This document shows, piece by piece, positions 48,811 to 58,243 of a stretch of 64,000 nt of DNA. Origin of the DNA: Chromatiales bacterium (GTDB lineage Bacteria; Pseudomonadota; Gammaproteobacteria; Steroidobacterales; Woeseiaceae); the NCBI GenBank assembly GCA_004282875.1, contig SHLT01000001.1:85366-149365 (forward strand). Reading direction: 5' to 3'. The notes beneath the pieces were generated by a model. It was not told where the DNA came from and did no database searches. It saw only the letters and a program-made list of their open reading frames with translations. Numbering within the stretch: the stretch's first letter is position 1; the number at the start of each line of letters is the position of its first letter. The translations under genes were made by a program, and so were the position numbers.

Positions 48811-49428
48811 ATGGAATACGAGGGGTTAACGCAGGATGACCTTGCCAACGTCAGGGCGCTGAATCGGCGCTGGCTGCGGCTGCGACAGAACGACGCACGC
48901 TGCGGTGCGCCGTTGGCCGACAAACAAGTCGAGCACCTGGCGGCTGCGCCGTTCTTGTTGTTCTCGTTCCAGGAACAGGATCAACGGCTGTGGCAGGCAT
49001 TGCTCCGCGCTGACGGGCAGCAGGACCTGCTCACTAGGACAGCAACGTCTTCGGCCGAACTACGCGCCCTGCAGGCGGCCGGCCTGGCATTCCTCTGGGA
49101 ACTCGTGCGACGTAATCCCTACGCGGCGCGCGTCGTGAGCGGCGCACCGCTGAGCTGGTGCGAGCAGCTTGCGTCGTTGACCCTTGTGCGGCTGCTGGAG
49201 AGCACCGCGGACGGCATCGTGCTCGAATCGCGCTTCGACGACGAGTCGTCCCTGTATCGGCGCCTGTTGCAGAGAGGAAGCAGCGCTCGGCAGGAGACCC
49301 GTGTCTTTGCGCAGATCGGCGCTCTCCAGGCGATGTTGACGAGCGCGACACTCGTTCCCTATCGACGGTTCCCGGCCGCAGCCTGTGGCATGCCGCAACC
49401 GGCCGAACAGGTGGCCGATAAGGTGTGA
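48811..49428 (+). CDS. Hypothetical protein
   Basis: 205-aa ORF divergent from the FlhC-like gene and just upstream of an ABC transporter pair; no family recognised. Confidence 0.6.
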   Translation: MEYEGLTQDDLANVRALNRRWLRLRQNDARCGAPLADKQVEHLAAAPFLLFSFQEQDQRLWQALLRADGQQDLLTRTATSSAELRALQAAGLAFLWELVRRNPYAARVVSGAPLSWCEQLASLTLVRLLESTADGIVLESRFDDESSLYRRLLQRGSSARQETRVFAQIGALQAMLTSATLVPYRRFPAAACGMPQPAEQVADKV

Positions 49429-49462
49429 TCGGTACCGGCACGCGGTTACAATACGCGGCCTC

Positions 49463-50386
49463 ATGAAAGCCCTGTCGATCAAAAACCTGACCAAGACCTA
49501 TGCCAACGGCAACCAGGCGCTCAAAGGTATCGACCTGGCGGTCGACGCGGGCGACTTTTATGCGCTACTCGGGCCCAATGGGGCCGGCAAGACCACGGCC
49601 ATCGGCATTATCAGTTCCCTGGTCAACAAGTCAGGCGGCGAAGTCGAGATTTTCGGCCACAGCATCGATTCGGAGCTCGAAGCGGCCAAGGCGTGCCTGG
49701 GCATCGTGCCGCAGGAGATCAACCTCAATCTCTGGGAGACCGTCGGCAATACGGTCATGAACCAGGCCGGGTATTACGGACTGAGCGGCAAGCTGCGCAA
49801 GGAGCGCGTCGAGAAGTATCTGCGAGCTCTGCGTCTGTGGGATCGACGCGACGATACGGCTCGCAGCCTTTCCGGTGGCATGAAACGGCGACTCATGATC
49901 GCGCGTGCGCTCGTGCACGAACCGAAGCTCCTGATCCTCGATGAGCCGACGGCAGGGGTCGATATCGAGATTCGCCGCTCGATGTGGGAGTTTCTGCGCG
50001 AGATCAACGCTGCGGGTACGACGATCATCCTGACGACACACTACCTGGAAGAGGCGGAGTCGCTATGCCGGCACATCGCGATCATCGATGAAGGGACCAT
50101 TATTGAAGACGCGCGTATGAGCCAGGTCCTGCGCAAGTTGCAGCGCGAGGTGTTCGTGCTGAGCCTGTCGGAACAACTTGAGGAGGCGCCGACCCTAACC
50201 GGCTTCGAGACGCGCCTGCGCGAAGACTGCGAGCTCGAAGTCGAAAAAGGGCCTGAAAGCGATCTCAATGAGTTGTTCGAGCAACTGAATGCGCAGGGAA
50301 TTCGCGTGGTCAGTCTGCGCAATAAAGCGAACCGACTGGAAGAGATGTTCATGCACCTCGTTGAGAACAAGGGGGCCGCTGCATGA
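49463..50386 (+). CDS. ABC-2 type transporter ATP-binding protein
   Basis: GPNGAGKTTAIGIISSL, LSGGMKRRLMIARALVHEPKLLILDEPTAGVD. Confidence 0.96.
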   Translation: MKALSIKNLTKTYANGNQALKGIDLAVDAGDFYALLGPNGAGKTTAIGIISSLVNKSGGEVEIFGHSIDSELEAAKACLGIVPQEINLNLWETVGNTVMNQAGYYGLSGKLRKERVEKYLRALRLWDRRDDTARSLSGGMKRRLMIARALVHEPKLLILDEPTAGVDIEIRRSMWEFLREINAAGTTIILTTHYLEEAESLCRHIAIIDEGTIIEDARMSQVLRKLQREVFVLSLSEQLEEAPTLTGFETRLREDCELEVEKGPESDLNELFEQLNAQGIRVVSLRNKANRLEEMFMHLVENKGAAA

Positions 50387-51156
50387 ACATCGCGCTGAAT
50401 CTCGTTGCGGCGAAAACCATCATCCGTAAGGAAATGGTGCGTGTACTGCGCATCTGGATCCAGACGATCGTGCCGCCCGCGATTACGATGACGCTCTACT
50501 TTATTATTTTTGGCAACCTGATCGGGCGTCGAATCGGCGTCATGGATGGCTTCGATTACATGCAGTACATTGCGCCGGGCCTGATCATGATGTCGGTCAT
50601 TACGAATTCCTACGGCAACGTGGTGTCGTCATTCTTCGGCGCGAAATTCGGCCGGCACGTCGAGGAAATGCTGGTTGCGCCGATGTCCTACGCGACGATC
50701 ATCATTGGTCACGTAGCGGGCGGCGTGCTGCGCGGACTGCTCGTCGGCGCGCTGGTTACCGTCGTCGCGCTGTTTTTCACGAAGCTGCAGGTTGCACACC
50801 CGTTCATCATGATCTCGATCGTATTGTTGTCGTCGATCGTGTTCTCACTGGCGGGGTTCATCAACGCGGTCTTTGCCAGGAAGTTTGACGACATCTCGAT
50901 TATTCCGACGTTTGTATTGACGCCATTGACGTATCTCGGGGGCGTTTTCTACTCGATCTCACTGCTGCCCGAGTTCTGGCAGAACGCGTCGAAACTGAAT
51001 CCGATTCTCTACATGGTCAACGCATTCCGCTACGGCATCCTTGGGACATCCGACATCAGCATCGGTCATGCCTACGCGATTCTCCTCGTGTTCGTCGTGG
51101 TGCTGTTCTCAGGATGCATGTTCCTCATGCGCCGAGGTATCGGGATTCGTGAGTAA
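50383..51156 (+). CDS. ABC-2 type transporter permease
   Basis: Six-TM protein with ABC-2 features; ATGA overlap with the ATPase gene. Confidence 0.94.
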   Translation: MNIALNLVAAKTIIRKEMVRVLRIWIQTIVPPAITMTLYFIIFGNLIGRRIGVMDGFDYMQYIAPGLIMMSVITNSYGNVVSSFFGAKFGRHVEEMLVAPMSYATIIIGHVAGGVLRGLLVGALVTVVALFFTKLQVAHPFIMISIVLLSSIVFSLAGFINAVFARKFDDISIIPTFVLTPLTYLGGVFYSISLLPEFWQNASKLNPILYMVNAFRYGILGTSDISIGHAYAILLVFVVVLFSGCMFLMRRGIGIRE

Positions 51157-51167
51157 CGGCTCCTGAC

Positions 51168-51839
51168 ATGTGTGGTCGTTTCGCGTTCTATTCACCGAGC
51201 GAAGCCGCTGCAGCCCTGTTCGGCGTTTCGGCCTCATCCGAAGTACAGCCACGCTACAATATTGCTCCCACACAGTTTATCGCCGCGGTACGCGATGCCG
51301 AGGACGACGGGCGCGAACTTGTCATGCTGCGCTGGGGGCTCGTCCCGTTCTGGGCCAAGGATCCCGCGATCGGGAACCGCATGATCAACGCGCGCGCTGA
51401 AACCGTGGCCGAGAAGCCTGCCTACCGCGCAGCGTACAAGCACCGGCGCTGCATCGTCCTCGCCGACGGGTTCTATGAGTGGCGCAAGACAGGAGATGGC
51501 AAAACCCCGTATTACATTTCGCTGGCGAGCGATGAGCCGTTCGCACTCGCCGGGTTATGGGAAAACTGGAATGACAAGCAAACGGGCGACTCGCTGCAGT
51601 CAGCGACATTGATTACGACGGCCGCCAACGACTTCATGACGCCGCTGCACCATCGCATGCCCGTGATCCTCGAGGCCGGAACGGCGGGCGACTGGCTGGC
51701 CGGATCGAATGACCTTCTCGACGATGTTGCTGCCATTACGCCGCCCTTGCAGGCGTGGCCGGTCGACCGGCGCGTCAACAACGCGCGCAATGAAGGCGAG
51801 GAGCTAATCGCCGCGGCTGGCGACGTCCTGAGGGGATAA
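51168..51839 (+). CDS. SOS response-associated peptidase (SRAP/YedK/HMCES family)
   Basis: MCGRFAFYS with catalytic Cys2, PRYNIAPTQ, MINARAETVAEKPAYR, CIVLADGFYEW. Confidence 0.96.
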   Translation: MCGRFAFYSPSEAAAALFGVSASSEVQPRYNIAPTQFIAAVRDAEDDGRELVMLRWGLVPFWAKDPAIGNRMINARAETVAEKPAYRAAYKHRRCIVLADGFYEWRKTGDGKTPYYISLASDEPFALAGLWENWNDKQTGDSLQSATLITTAANDFMTPLHHRMPVILEAGTAGDWLAGSNDLLDDVAAITPPLQAWPVDRRVNNARNEGEELIAAAGDVLRG

Positions 51840-53651
51840 GAAGGGTTTTATCGCAACAAGCAGGGCGTTCGGACCGGCGTGAACACCAATCGCCGGGCTG
51901 ATGCCGGTGATCCCGGAGCGCCTGATATCCGGTATCAGTGCGTGCAGCTGGCGCTCCAGTTCTCTCGCGTCGTCTTCGCACACGGCGTGACCGACGCCGA
52001 TTTCAACGGGACCGGCGGGTGCCCGCTTTGCCACGTGGCGCGCGAAGCGTCGTATCACGTTGCGGCGACCGATCAGTCCGCCGCTCAGACGCAGCTTGCC
52101 TTCCTGGCTCGAGTAGATAATAGGCGTCAGGCGCAGTGCCTCGGCCATCGTCTTGACCCATAGCGGCAGGCGGCCGCCGCGAGCCGCGAATCGCAGATCA
52201 TTGAGCACGACATAGCTCGTCGTCACCAGCGTCTGCTCTTCAATCAAGTCTACGGTACGTTGCGCATCCAGGCCGGCTTCCGCACATTCCGCGGCCAAAA
52301 CGGCGAGCTGACCCTGTGCCAGCGAGCCGTTACGTGAATCAACGACGTGAATTTTGCCGCGCGCGTTGGTTCGCGACGCGGCTAGGCACGCTGCATCGTA
52401 AGTGCCGCTCGAGCCGCTCATGACGTTGATTGAAACGACATCATCGAAATGGCTCGCCAGGAACTGGAACTGGCGGCGAAAGTCTCCAGGCGATGGTTGC
52501 GACGTCGTCGGATGATGAGGATTGTTCTCAAGTTCGTGATAGAACTCGTCGATCGTGATGCCGACCTTGTCGAGATAACCGTGCTCGCCAAACTGCACCC
52601 TGCACGGGACCATGTGAATATCCAGGCGCTCCATATCTGCATCGCTCATATCGGCCGCCGAGTCGACAATGACGGCAAAGCGCTTCTTGCGGCCGTGCGT
52701 CGCGTGTTGTTGCCGATGCATGTCGTCAGCTTTTTCGCCGCTGACCGAACCGAACTTGCGGGCCGTTTCGAAGACCTCCTCGGGCTCGTCGACGTGGATA
52801 TGTACTTTCGCCTTGCGCTTGGAGCCGGCCAGCACCAGGGAGTCGCCGAGTTCGGTCAGCGCTTCGCGGAGCTTGCGGCGGTTGATGTCGGTGCCCGTTA
52901 CCATGCATTCCGTGCAGAAGCGAAAGCGGGACTCGTTGTCGGCCTCGAGAAAGTCCGGCGGGGGTTCGATGTCCTGGGCGATAGAGATATCGGGCAGGGG
53001 CGCAATCGTGCCATCCCGCAAATAGCCGGCGATCCCGGCGACAAGCACTGCGAAGCCCTTGGCGCCGGCGTCGACGACGCCTGCTTTCCTCAGTACATCG
53101 AGCTGGTTCGGGGTATTGGCAAGTGCTTCCTCCACGCGCTCCAGCGCCTTGCCAATGACGTGTGGAAACTCGCCTTCTCTTACAGTCTGCACCTGGTGAG
53201 CAATGCTGTCCGCAAACGCAGCGATCACCGACAGGATAGTGCCTTCGCGGGGGTTCGATAGAGCATCGTGCGCGTAGGTGCTGCCTGCACTGACTGCTTT
53301 GCCAAAGGTGTACGTTGTGAAGCGCGTGATCTCGCCCGCCGAGTCGCTCATGCCCTGAAAAAACTGCGCGATGATTGCGCCGGAATTGCCGCGCGCGCCG
53401 TCCAGCAGCGCATCAGCCACGGCAGCCAGCATCGTGCCCAGGTGCTTCTCGCCGGACGCATTCAACGGTCCCAGCGCGGAACCGAGCGACAGGCTGAGAT
53501 TCGTGCCGGTATCGCTGTCCGCGACCGGAAATACGTTGATCCGGTTGAGGAGTTCTTGCTCTGCAAGTACGCGGTGAATTCCGGAGGTGAGCGCTGCTGC
53601 CAGCGCCTTGCCGTCCATGTGCTTTGAAATTTCAGCCACAACAGTGTTCAT
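51804..53651 (-). CDS. DAK2-DegV fusion protein (predicted single-chain fatty acid kinase, FakA-FakB-like)
   Basis: N-terminal DAK2 (INVFPVADSDTGTNLSLSL, DALLDGARGNSGAIIAQFFQG), middle CTECMVTG, C-terminal DegV (FAVIVDSAADM, HPTTSQPSPGDF, SSGTYDAA). Confidence 0.88.
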   Translation of the reverse strand: MNTVVAEISKHMDGKALAAALTSGIHRVLAEQELLNRINVFPVADSDTGTNLSLSLGSALGPLNASGEKHLGTMLAAVADALLDGARGNSGAIIAQFFQGMSDSAGEITRFTTYTFGKAVSAGSTYAHDALSNPREGTILSVIAAFADSIAHQVQTVREGEFPHVIGKALERVEEALANTPNQLDVLRKAGVVDAGAKGFAVLVAGIAGYLRDGTIAPLPDISIAQDIEPPPDFLEADNESRFRFCTECMVTGTDINRRKLREALTELGDSLVLAGSKRKAKVHIHVDEPEEVFETARKFGSVSGEKADDMHRQQHATHGRKKRFAVIVDSAADMSDADMERLDIHMVPCRVQFGEHGYLDKVGITIDEFYHELENNPHHPTTSQPSPGDFRRQFQFLASHFDDVVSINVMSGSSGTYDAACLAASRTNARGKIHVVDSRNGSLAQGQLAVLAAECAEAGLDAQRTVDLIEEQTLVTTSYVVLNDLRFAARGGRLPLWVKTMAEALRLTPIIYSSQEGKLRLSGGLIGRRNVIRRFARHVAKRAPAGPVEIGVGHAVCEDDARELERQLHALIPDIRRSGITGISPAIGVHAGPNALLVAIKPFLSPQDVASRGD

Positions 53652-53676
53652 CCAGCTCGTGTTAGCAGGCCCCAGC

Positions 53677-54318
53677 CTAGTCGCGCGGTAGCAGGAAGGT
53701 TGTGCCGTTCTGGCTCAGGACTACGCCGCCGGGTGTGATTTCCCGGACCAGCGGACCTTCGGCAAGCCGGGAGCCTTCCTTATGCTTGTTCATGTTGATG
53801 AACACAAAGCGGTCCTCAGCGACCTCGCTGTACACGTGAATGTCGACGTGAAGTTCGGGCAGCGAAACCAGGCCGTTGGCCTGCACTTCATGGATAGTCG
53901 GCAGTGCGGCCGTGTTGGTCGTCTCCGGAGTTGAGAGAATCGTCGGTGCAGGTGGATCGTCACGCACTGTCTCTACAGCGACCGGGCGCGGTTCGGCGCG
54001 TGCCGGTGCGTTTTGCCTGGCGGCCGCAACCTGTTGCGCAAATTCGTTAGTGCCCGCAGCGATGGGCTCTTCGCTGGCGACCGTGGCGGCTGGTTCTTCG
54101 AGCAGCACGCTATTCGCCGCCACCGCGGGCGGGGAGTTGGGTCTCAACAGCAGGCCGAGCAAAACGGCGAGGTTGATGGCTAACAAGGCGCCAAGGACCC
54201 AGAGCCAGCGCGGCGCGCTTTCGCGGCGGTCACTGGTCGGCACACCCGAAAATTCCGCCGACCCTTGTTGCTGCCGGTCCGTTTCCGATTTCTTCAAGGC
54301 GTCGAGTATGAATGACAT
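53677..54318 (-). CDS. gspB: General secretion pathway protein B-like
   Basis: MSFILDALKKSE N-terminus, single TM, C-terminal domain LDVDIHVYSEVAEDRFVFINMNKHKEG. Confidence 0.82.
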   Translation of the reverse strand: MSFILDALKKSETDRQQQGSAEFSGVPTSDRRESAPRWLWVLGALLAINLAVLLGLLLRPNSPPAVAANSVLLEEPAATVASEEPIAAGTNEFAQQVAAARQNAPARAEPRPVAVETVRDDPPAPTILSTPETTNTAALPTIHEVQANGLVSLPELHVDIHVYSEVAEDRFVFINMNKHKEGSRLAEGPLVREITPGGVVLSQNGTTFLLPRD

Positions 54319-54321
54319 CTC

Positions 54322-56001
54322 TTATTCCTGTGCCAGCCGCGGTGACGAGAGACGCGGCGTACCTTCCACCGCGAGCAACGAGTTGATAATAATCTGGGTC
54401 TGCTGTCCCGCAAGTCCGTCGACGTCGAGCCGATGGTCGCGTTGAAACGTCTGCACGATTTGCTCGAGCCCAGCGTCGAACAGGTCGGATTCCGGGTCTT
54501 CGCTCGCATAGCGGCCGTCGATAGCCGTCAGGCTGTTGCGGAGCCAGGTCACGTCGGCGCCCTGGGAGCCGCGCCCGAGTGAGGTTGCCGCGCCAGTTGG
54601 CGGTCGCCACAGCAGCATGAAGTTGCCAAACCAGGCCTGCGTAATGTCAGCGACCGGATGCACGACGCGAACGCCGCCGATGGAGAGTTCGGCACTGTCG
54701 TCGATGATCGCGGTCAGGACGACTTCATGGCTGTTGCCGCTGTTGTCGACCAGCGTGAGAATCGCGGGGCGATCCATCTGGCGCAAGCCGGCCCAGGAAC
54801 CCCGCTGGTAAAGGCAGGTCAGTCCGGCGTCAGCTGCCTGGCTACACCCGCTGCGCCCGCCGGCTCGGAATTCGAGACCCCAGGTCTCGAACAATGCCGC
54901 CAGTGCGTAGTCGGTGTTCGTCAGGTCAGCTGCGAGCTGCAGCTGTTCGTCGAGTGTCGGCACGGGCTCTGGTTCCGGCTCCAGCGCCGGTTCCGGTTCT
55001 GTGGCAGCTACCTCTACCACAACCGGTTGCGGTTCTGGCTGCACCTCGATTGTCTCGGGTTCTGCGGCAACAATTTCGGGTCGTGCGGACTTCTCCTGCT
55101 GCAGTACCGACCAGGCGCTGGCCGCGAGTAATGCGGCGCCGACCAGCCCGGCGGCGATCGCTGTTCGCCCGACCCAGCGTGATCGTTCCAGCTGGCCTTT
55201 GACTTCCGCGGCAGCCTGGCGGATCAGGCGCGCATTGATACGGCGTGATTCCTTCGCGTAGCCACCCAGGAGCGCCCGATCGCATATGACATTGATGAGC
55301 CGTGGTACGCCGTGTGACAAGCGAAACACTTCTTTCTTCGCGCCTGCATCGAAGACCTCACCGACCGCGCCTGCGACCTTGAGGCGATGCTCGATGTAGC
55401 TGGAGGTCTCCTCGCTCGTCAGTGGTTCGAGGTGGTAGCGCCCGGTTATGCGTTGCGCCAGCTGGCGCAGGTCATTGCGCGCCAGAAGCTCGCGCAATTC
55501 GGGCTGGCCAATCAGGATGATCTGCAGCAATTTCTGCTTCGCCGTTTCCAGGTTGGTAAGCAGGCGCACCTGCTCGAGTACGGCGGGGGAAAGATTCTGG
55601 GCTTCGTCGACAACGAGTATCGTGCGTCGTCCTTCCGCGTGGGCTTTGAGCAAATGCCGGTTGAGCGCGTCGGTAAGGGCCTTGACGCTACCCCTGTTGT
55701 GCAACACCTCGATATGCAGTTCCTCGCAGATCGTGGCGAGAAACTCGACGACCGACAATTGCGGATTCAGGACCACGGCAACGTCGGCGTTGTCTGGCAT
55801 GCGATTGAGAAGCAGGGAACGGACGAGCGTTGTCTTGCCGGTGCCAACTTCGCCAGTCAGCTGAATGAAACCGCCACTCTCGGTAACGCCATAGACCAGG
55901 TGCGCGAGTGCTTCTCCGTGGCGCTCGCTCAGAAACAGGTAACGCGGATCGGGCGTTATCGAAAACGGTTTCTCATTCAGTCCATAAAAACTGGTGTACA
56001 T
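54322..56001 (-). CDS. gspA: ExeA/GspA-type AAA ATPase with peptidoglycan-binding domain
   Basis: MYTSFYGLNEKPFSITPDPRYLFLSERHGEALAHLVYGV, GEVGTGKTTLVRSLL, C-terminal PG-binding-like TFQRDHRLDVDGLAGQQT. Confidence 0.9.
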   Translation of the reverse strand: MYTSFYGLNEKPFSITPDPRYLFLSERHGEALAHLVYGVTESGGFIQLTGEVGTGKTTLVRSLLLNRMPDNADVAVVLNPQLSVVEFLATICEELHIEVLHNRGSVKALTDALNRHLLKAHAEGRRTILVVDEAQNLSPAVLEQVRLLTNLETAKQKLLQIILIGQPELRELLARNDLRQLAQRITGRYHLEPLTSEETSSYIEHRLKVAGAVGEVFDAGAKKEVFRLSHGVPRLINVICDRALLGGYAKESRRINARLIRQAAAEVKGQLERSRWVGRTAIAAGLVGAALLAASAWSVLQQEKSARPEIVAAEPETIEVQPEPQPVVVEVAATEPEPALEPEPEPVPTLDEQLQLAADLTNTDYALAALFETWGLEFRAGGRSGCSQAADAGLTCLYQRGSWAGLRQMDRPAILTLVDNSGNSHEVVLTAIIDDSAELSIGGVRVVHPVADITQAWFGNFMLLWRPPTGAATSLGRGSQGADVTWLRNSLTAIDGRYASEDPESDLFDAGLEQIVQTFQRDHRLDVDGLAGQQTQIIINSLLAVEGTPRLSSPRLAQE

Positions 56002-56066
56002 GGATTGGTCTCATTTCCTTGCTGGTAGCCAGCCGGACCGCTGATTCTACCCTAAGGAGCCGCTCA

Positions 56067-57233
56067 TCAGCGACGGTCGAGTGTCCGGGCGCGACCGAGC
56101 ACGTCGGCACCAAAGCGGTCGCGGATGGCGTCCACCGTCTTGTCGACACCGGTTGCGGCGCTCTCGGCTGCGAACAGGTCGGGCTGCGTGGCCGGTGCAA
56201 GGTCGCTGCCGCCGACGCCGAGCAGGCGGATTTTCGCCCCGGGGTTGCGGGCGAGCCAGGCGCTTAGCAGGTCACGTGCAACGGCATAAATCGAGTCGGT
56301 CCCGCTCACGGCCGGCTGTGCCTTTCGCTGGCGTGTAAAGGTCTTGAAGTCCGACTGTCGAATCTTGATCTGCACGGTGCCCGCAGCCAGCCCGGCCTTT
56401 CGCAAGCGGCTTGCGGTGCGTTCCGTCAGGCGCAATAGCTCGCGCTCCATGGCATCGATCCTGGTGAGGTCCTCATCGTAGGTTTCCTCGGCGCTGATCG
56501 ACTTTTCGGCGCGCGAGGGTACGACCGGGCGATCGTCGATGCCCGAAGCGCGTTCGCGAGTCTTGCGCGTAAAACGCCCGAATACGGGCTCGAGTACGCG
56601 GTCTTCGGCCAGCCTGAGATCCCGGACCGTGCTGATCGCGGTGCCCTCGAGGCGCTTTAGCGTCTCGCGGCCGATTCCCGGAATGACGGCAACCGGCAGC
56701 GGATCGAGCCTGGCCGAGTAGTCGTCCGGCAAGACGACCGTCAGTCCATCGGGCTTGTCGAGATCGGACGCGATCTTGGCCACCAGCTTGTTCTGCGCAA
56801 CGCCGACGGAGGCGGTCAGGCAGGTTTCGGTCTGGATTTTTTCCTTTATTGCCCGCGCAATGTCGAGCGGAGTACCGAACAGGGCGACGCTGGCGGTGAC
56901 GTCGAGAAACGCCTCGTCCAGCGAAAGCCCTTCGACCAGCGGCGTGAAGCTGTGAAAGATCTCAAATATCTGCCGGGATACGGACTTGTAGTGCGCCATG
57001 CGCGGCCGCACGCGAAGCAACCCGGGACACCGCCGGAGCGCGTCGCGCATCGGCATCGCCGAGTGGATACCAAACTCGCGTGATTCGTAGCTTGCTGCCG
57101 CGACAACACCGCGGTTGGTCGTGCCGCCAACAACGAGCGGCTTGCCGCGCAACTCCGGGTTGTCGCGCTGTTCGACGGACGCATAGAACGCGTCCATATC
57201 AACATGCAGAATGCTGCGTGCTGATGCAGCCAC
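56067..57233 (-). CDS. dinB: DNA polymerase IV
   Basis: ILHVDMDAFYASVEQRDNPELRGKPLVVGG, SLDEAFLDVT, GIGRETLKRL. GTG at 57233 just after the ispA stop; the ORF extends to 57272. Confidence 0.94.
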   Translation of the reverse strand: MAASARSILHVDMDAFYASVEQRDNPELRGKPLVVGGTTNRGVVAAASYESREFGIHSAMPMRDALRRCPGLLRVRPRMAHYKSVSRQIFEIFHSFTPLVEGLSLDEAFLDVTASVALFGTPLDIARAIKEKIQTETCLTASVGVAQNKLVAKIASDLDKPDGLTVVLPDDYSARLDPLPVAVIPGIGRETLKRLEGTAISTVRDLRLAEDRVLEPVFGRFTRKTRERASGIDDRPVVPSRAEKSISAEETYDEDLTRIDAMERELLRLTERTASRLRKAGLAAGTVQIKIRQSDFKTFTRQRKAQPAVSGTDSIYAVARDLLSAWLARNPGAKIRLLGVGGSDLAPATQPDLFAAESAATGVDKTVDAIRDRFGADVLGRARTLDRR

Positions 57234-57235
57234 GA

Positions 57236-58126
57236 TTACTTGCCGCGTTCGACGATGTACCGCGCCAGCCACACGAGCGGCGCCGCCGTTTCGCCGAAGA
57301 TGCCAAGGTTCGCGATGGCGCTTTGCAGTAGCTCCTCGCAGCGTTTGCGGGACGCATCAATGCCGAACAGGGCGGGATAAGTAGCCTTGGCGAGCCTCGC
57401 ATCCGAACCGGACGGCTTGCCGATGACGTGGGTTTCGCCTTCGATATCCAGAATGTCATCCTGGATTTGAAAGGCCACGCCAATGTCCTTCCCGAAGTCG
57501 TCCAGGGCTGCAGCCTGCGCACGGTCGAGGCCTTCCCGCAGCAGGCATGCCGATACGATGGCGGCATGAATCAACGCGCCGGTTTTCAGGGAATACATGT
57601 GTTCGAGTTCAGCGGCGCTCAGCGTCTTGCCTTCCGCGGCCAGGTCGATCGACTGGCCACCGGTCATGCCGACCGAACCGCAGGCGCCGGCGATCAGGCG
57701 GACGAGCGCAGCCCTGGCGTCCGCGCTTGCCTGATCGATGCCCGTGAGCACGGCAAACGCCAGTGGCTGCAGCGCGTCGGCAGCAAGAATTGCCGTCGCT
57801 TCATCGTACTGGATATGAACCGTCGGCTGGCCGCGGCGCAGGTCGTCGTCATCCATCGCCGGCAGGTCGTCATGCACCAGGGAAAAGGCGTGGATCAGTT
57901 CGATGGCGACGGCCGGCCCGTCGAGAAGGTCAGGGGCAACGCCCAGGCATTCGCCGGTTGCGTAGACGAGCAATGGACGCACGCGTTTACCGCCGTTGAA
58001 CACCGCATAGCGCATTGCATCGTGCAGGCGCTGAGGCGCGACCGCCGGCGGCGGCAGTGCCGCATCCAGCCGGGCATCGACGCGTTCCTGGTAAGCGGCT
58101 ATGCGCTGGCTGAAATCCTGGGACAA
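57236..58126 (-). CDS. ispA: Farnesyl diphosphate synthase / polyprenyl synthetase
   Basis: First Asp-rich motif DDLPAMDDDDLRRG, second motif QIQDDILDIEG. Confidence 0.94.
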   Translation of the reverse strand: MSQDFSQRIAAYQERVDARLDAALPPPAVAPQRLHDAMRYAVFNGGKRVRPLLVYATGECLGVAPDLLDGPAVAIELIHAFSLVHDDLPAMDDDDLRRGQPTVHIQYDEATAILAADALQPLAFAVLTGIDQASADARAALVRLIAGACGSVGMTGGQSIDLAAEGKTLSAAELEHMYSLKTGALIHAAIVSACLLREGLDRAQAAALDDFGKDIGVAFQIQDDILDIEGETHVIGKPSGSDARLAKATYPALFGIDASRKRCEELLQSAIANLGIFGETAAPLVWLARYIVERGK

Positions 58127-58199
58127 CGTGCTGATTCCTGCTTCATCGGGGCATGTAGCCTACACGGAAACGAGGCTCTGTGCGCGTGCCGGGCTGGGC

Positions 58200-58205
58200 T
58201 ATAAT
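58200..58205 (+). promoter_or_regulatory. Putative -10 box of the mevalonate operon
   Basis: TATAAT 39 nt upstream of the mvaD ATG; -35 not convincing. Confidence 0.4.
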
Positions 58206-58243
58206 TCGCGTCCTTTGCACACATTTCGAAGGACCATCCGGCA

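Noticed and set aside
54900-55100. Repetitive Glu/Pro/Val-rich coding segment in the ExeA-like gene
   Set aside because: Ordinary low-complexity linker between the AAA domain and the periplasmic region, not a DNA repeat element.
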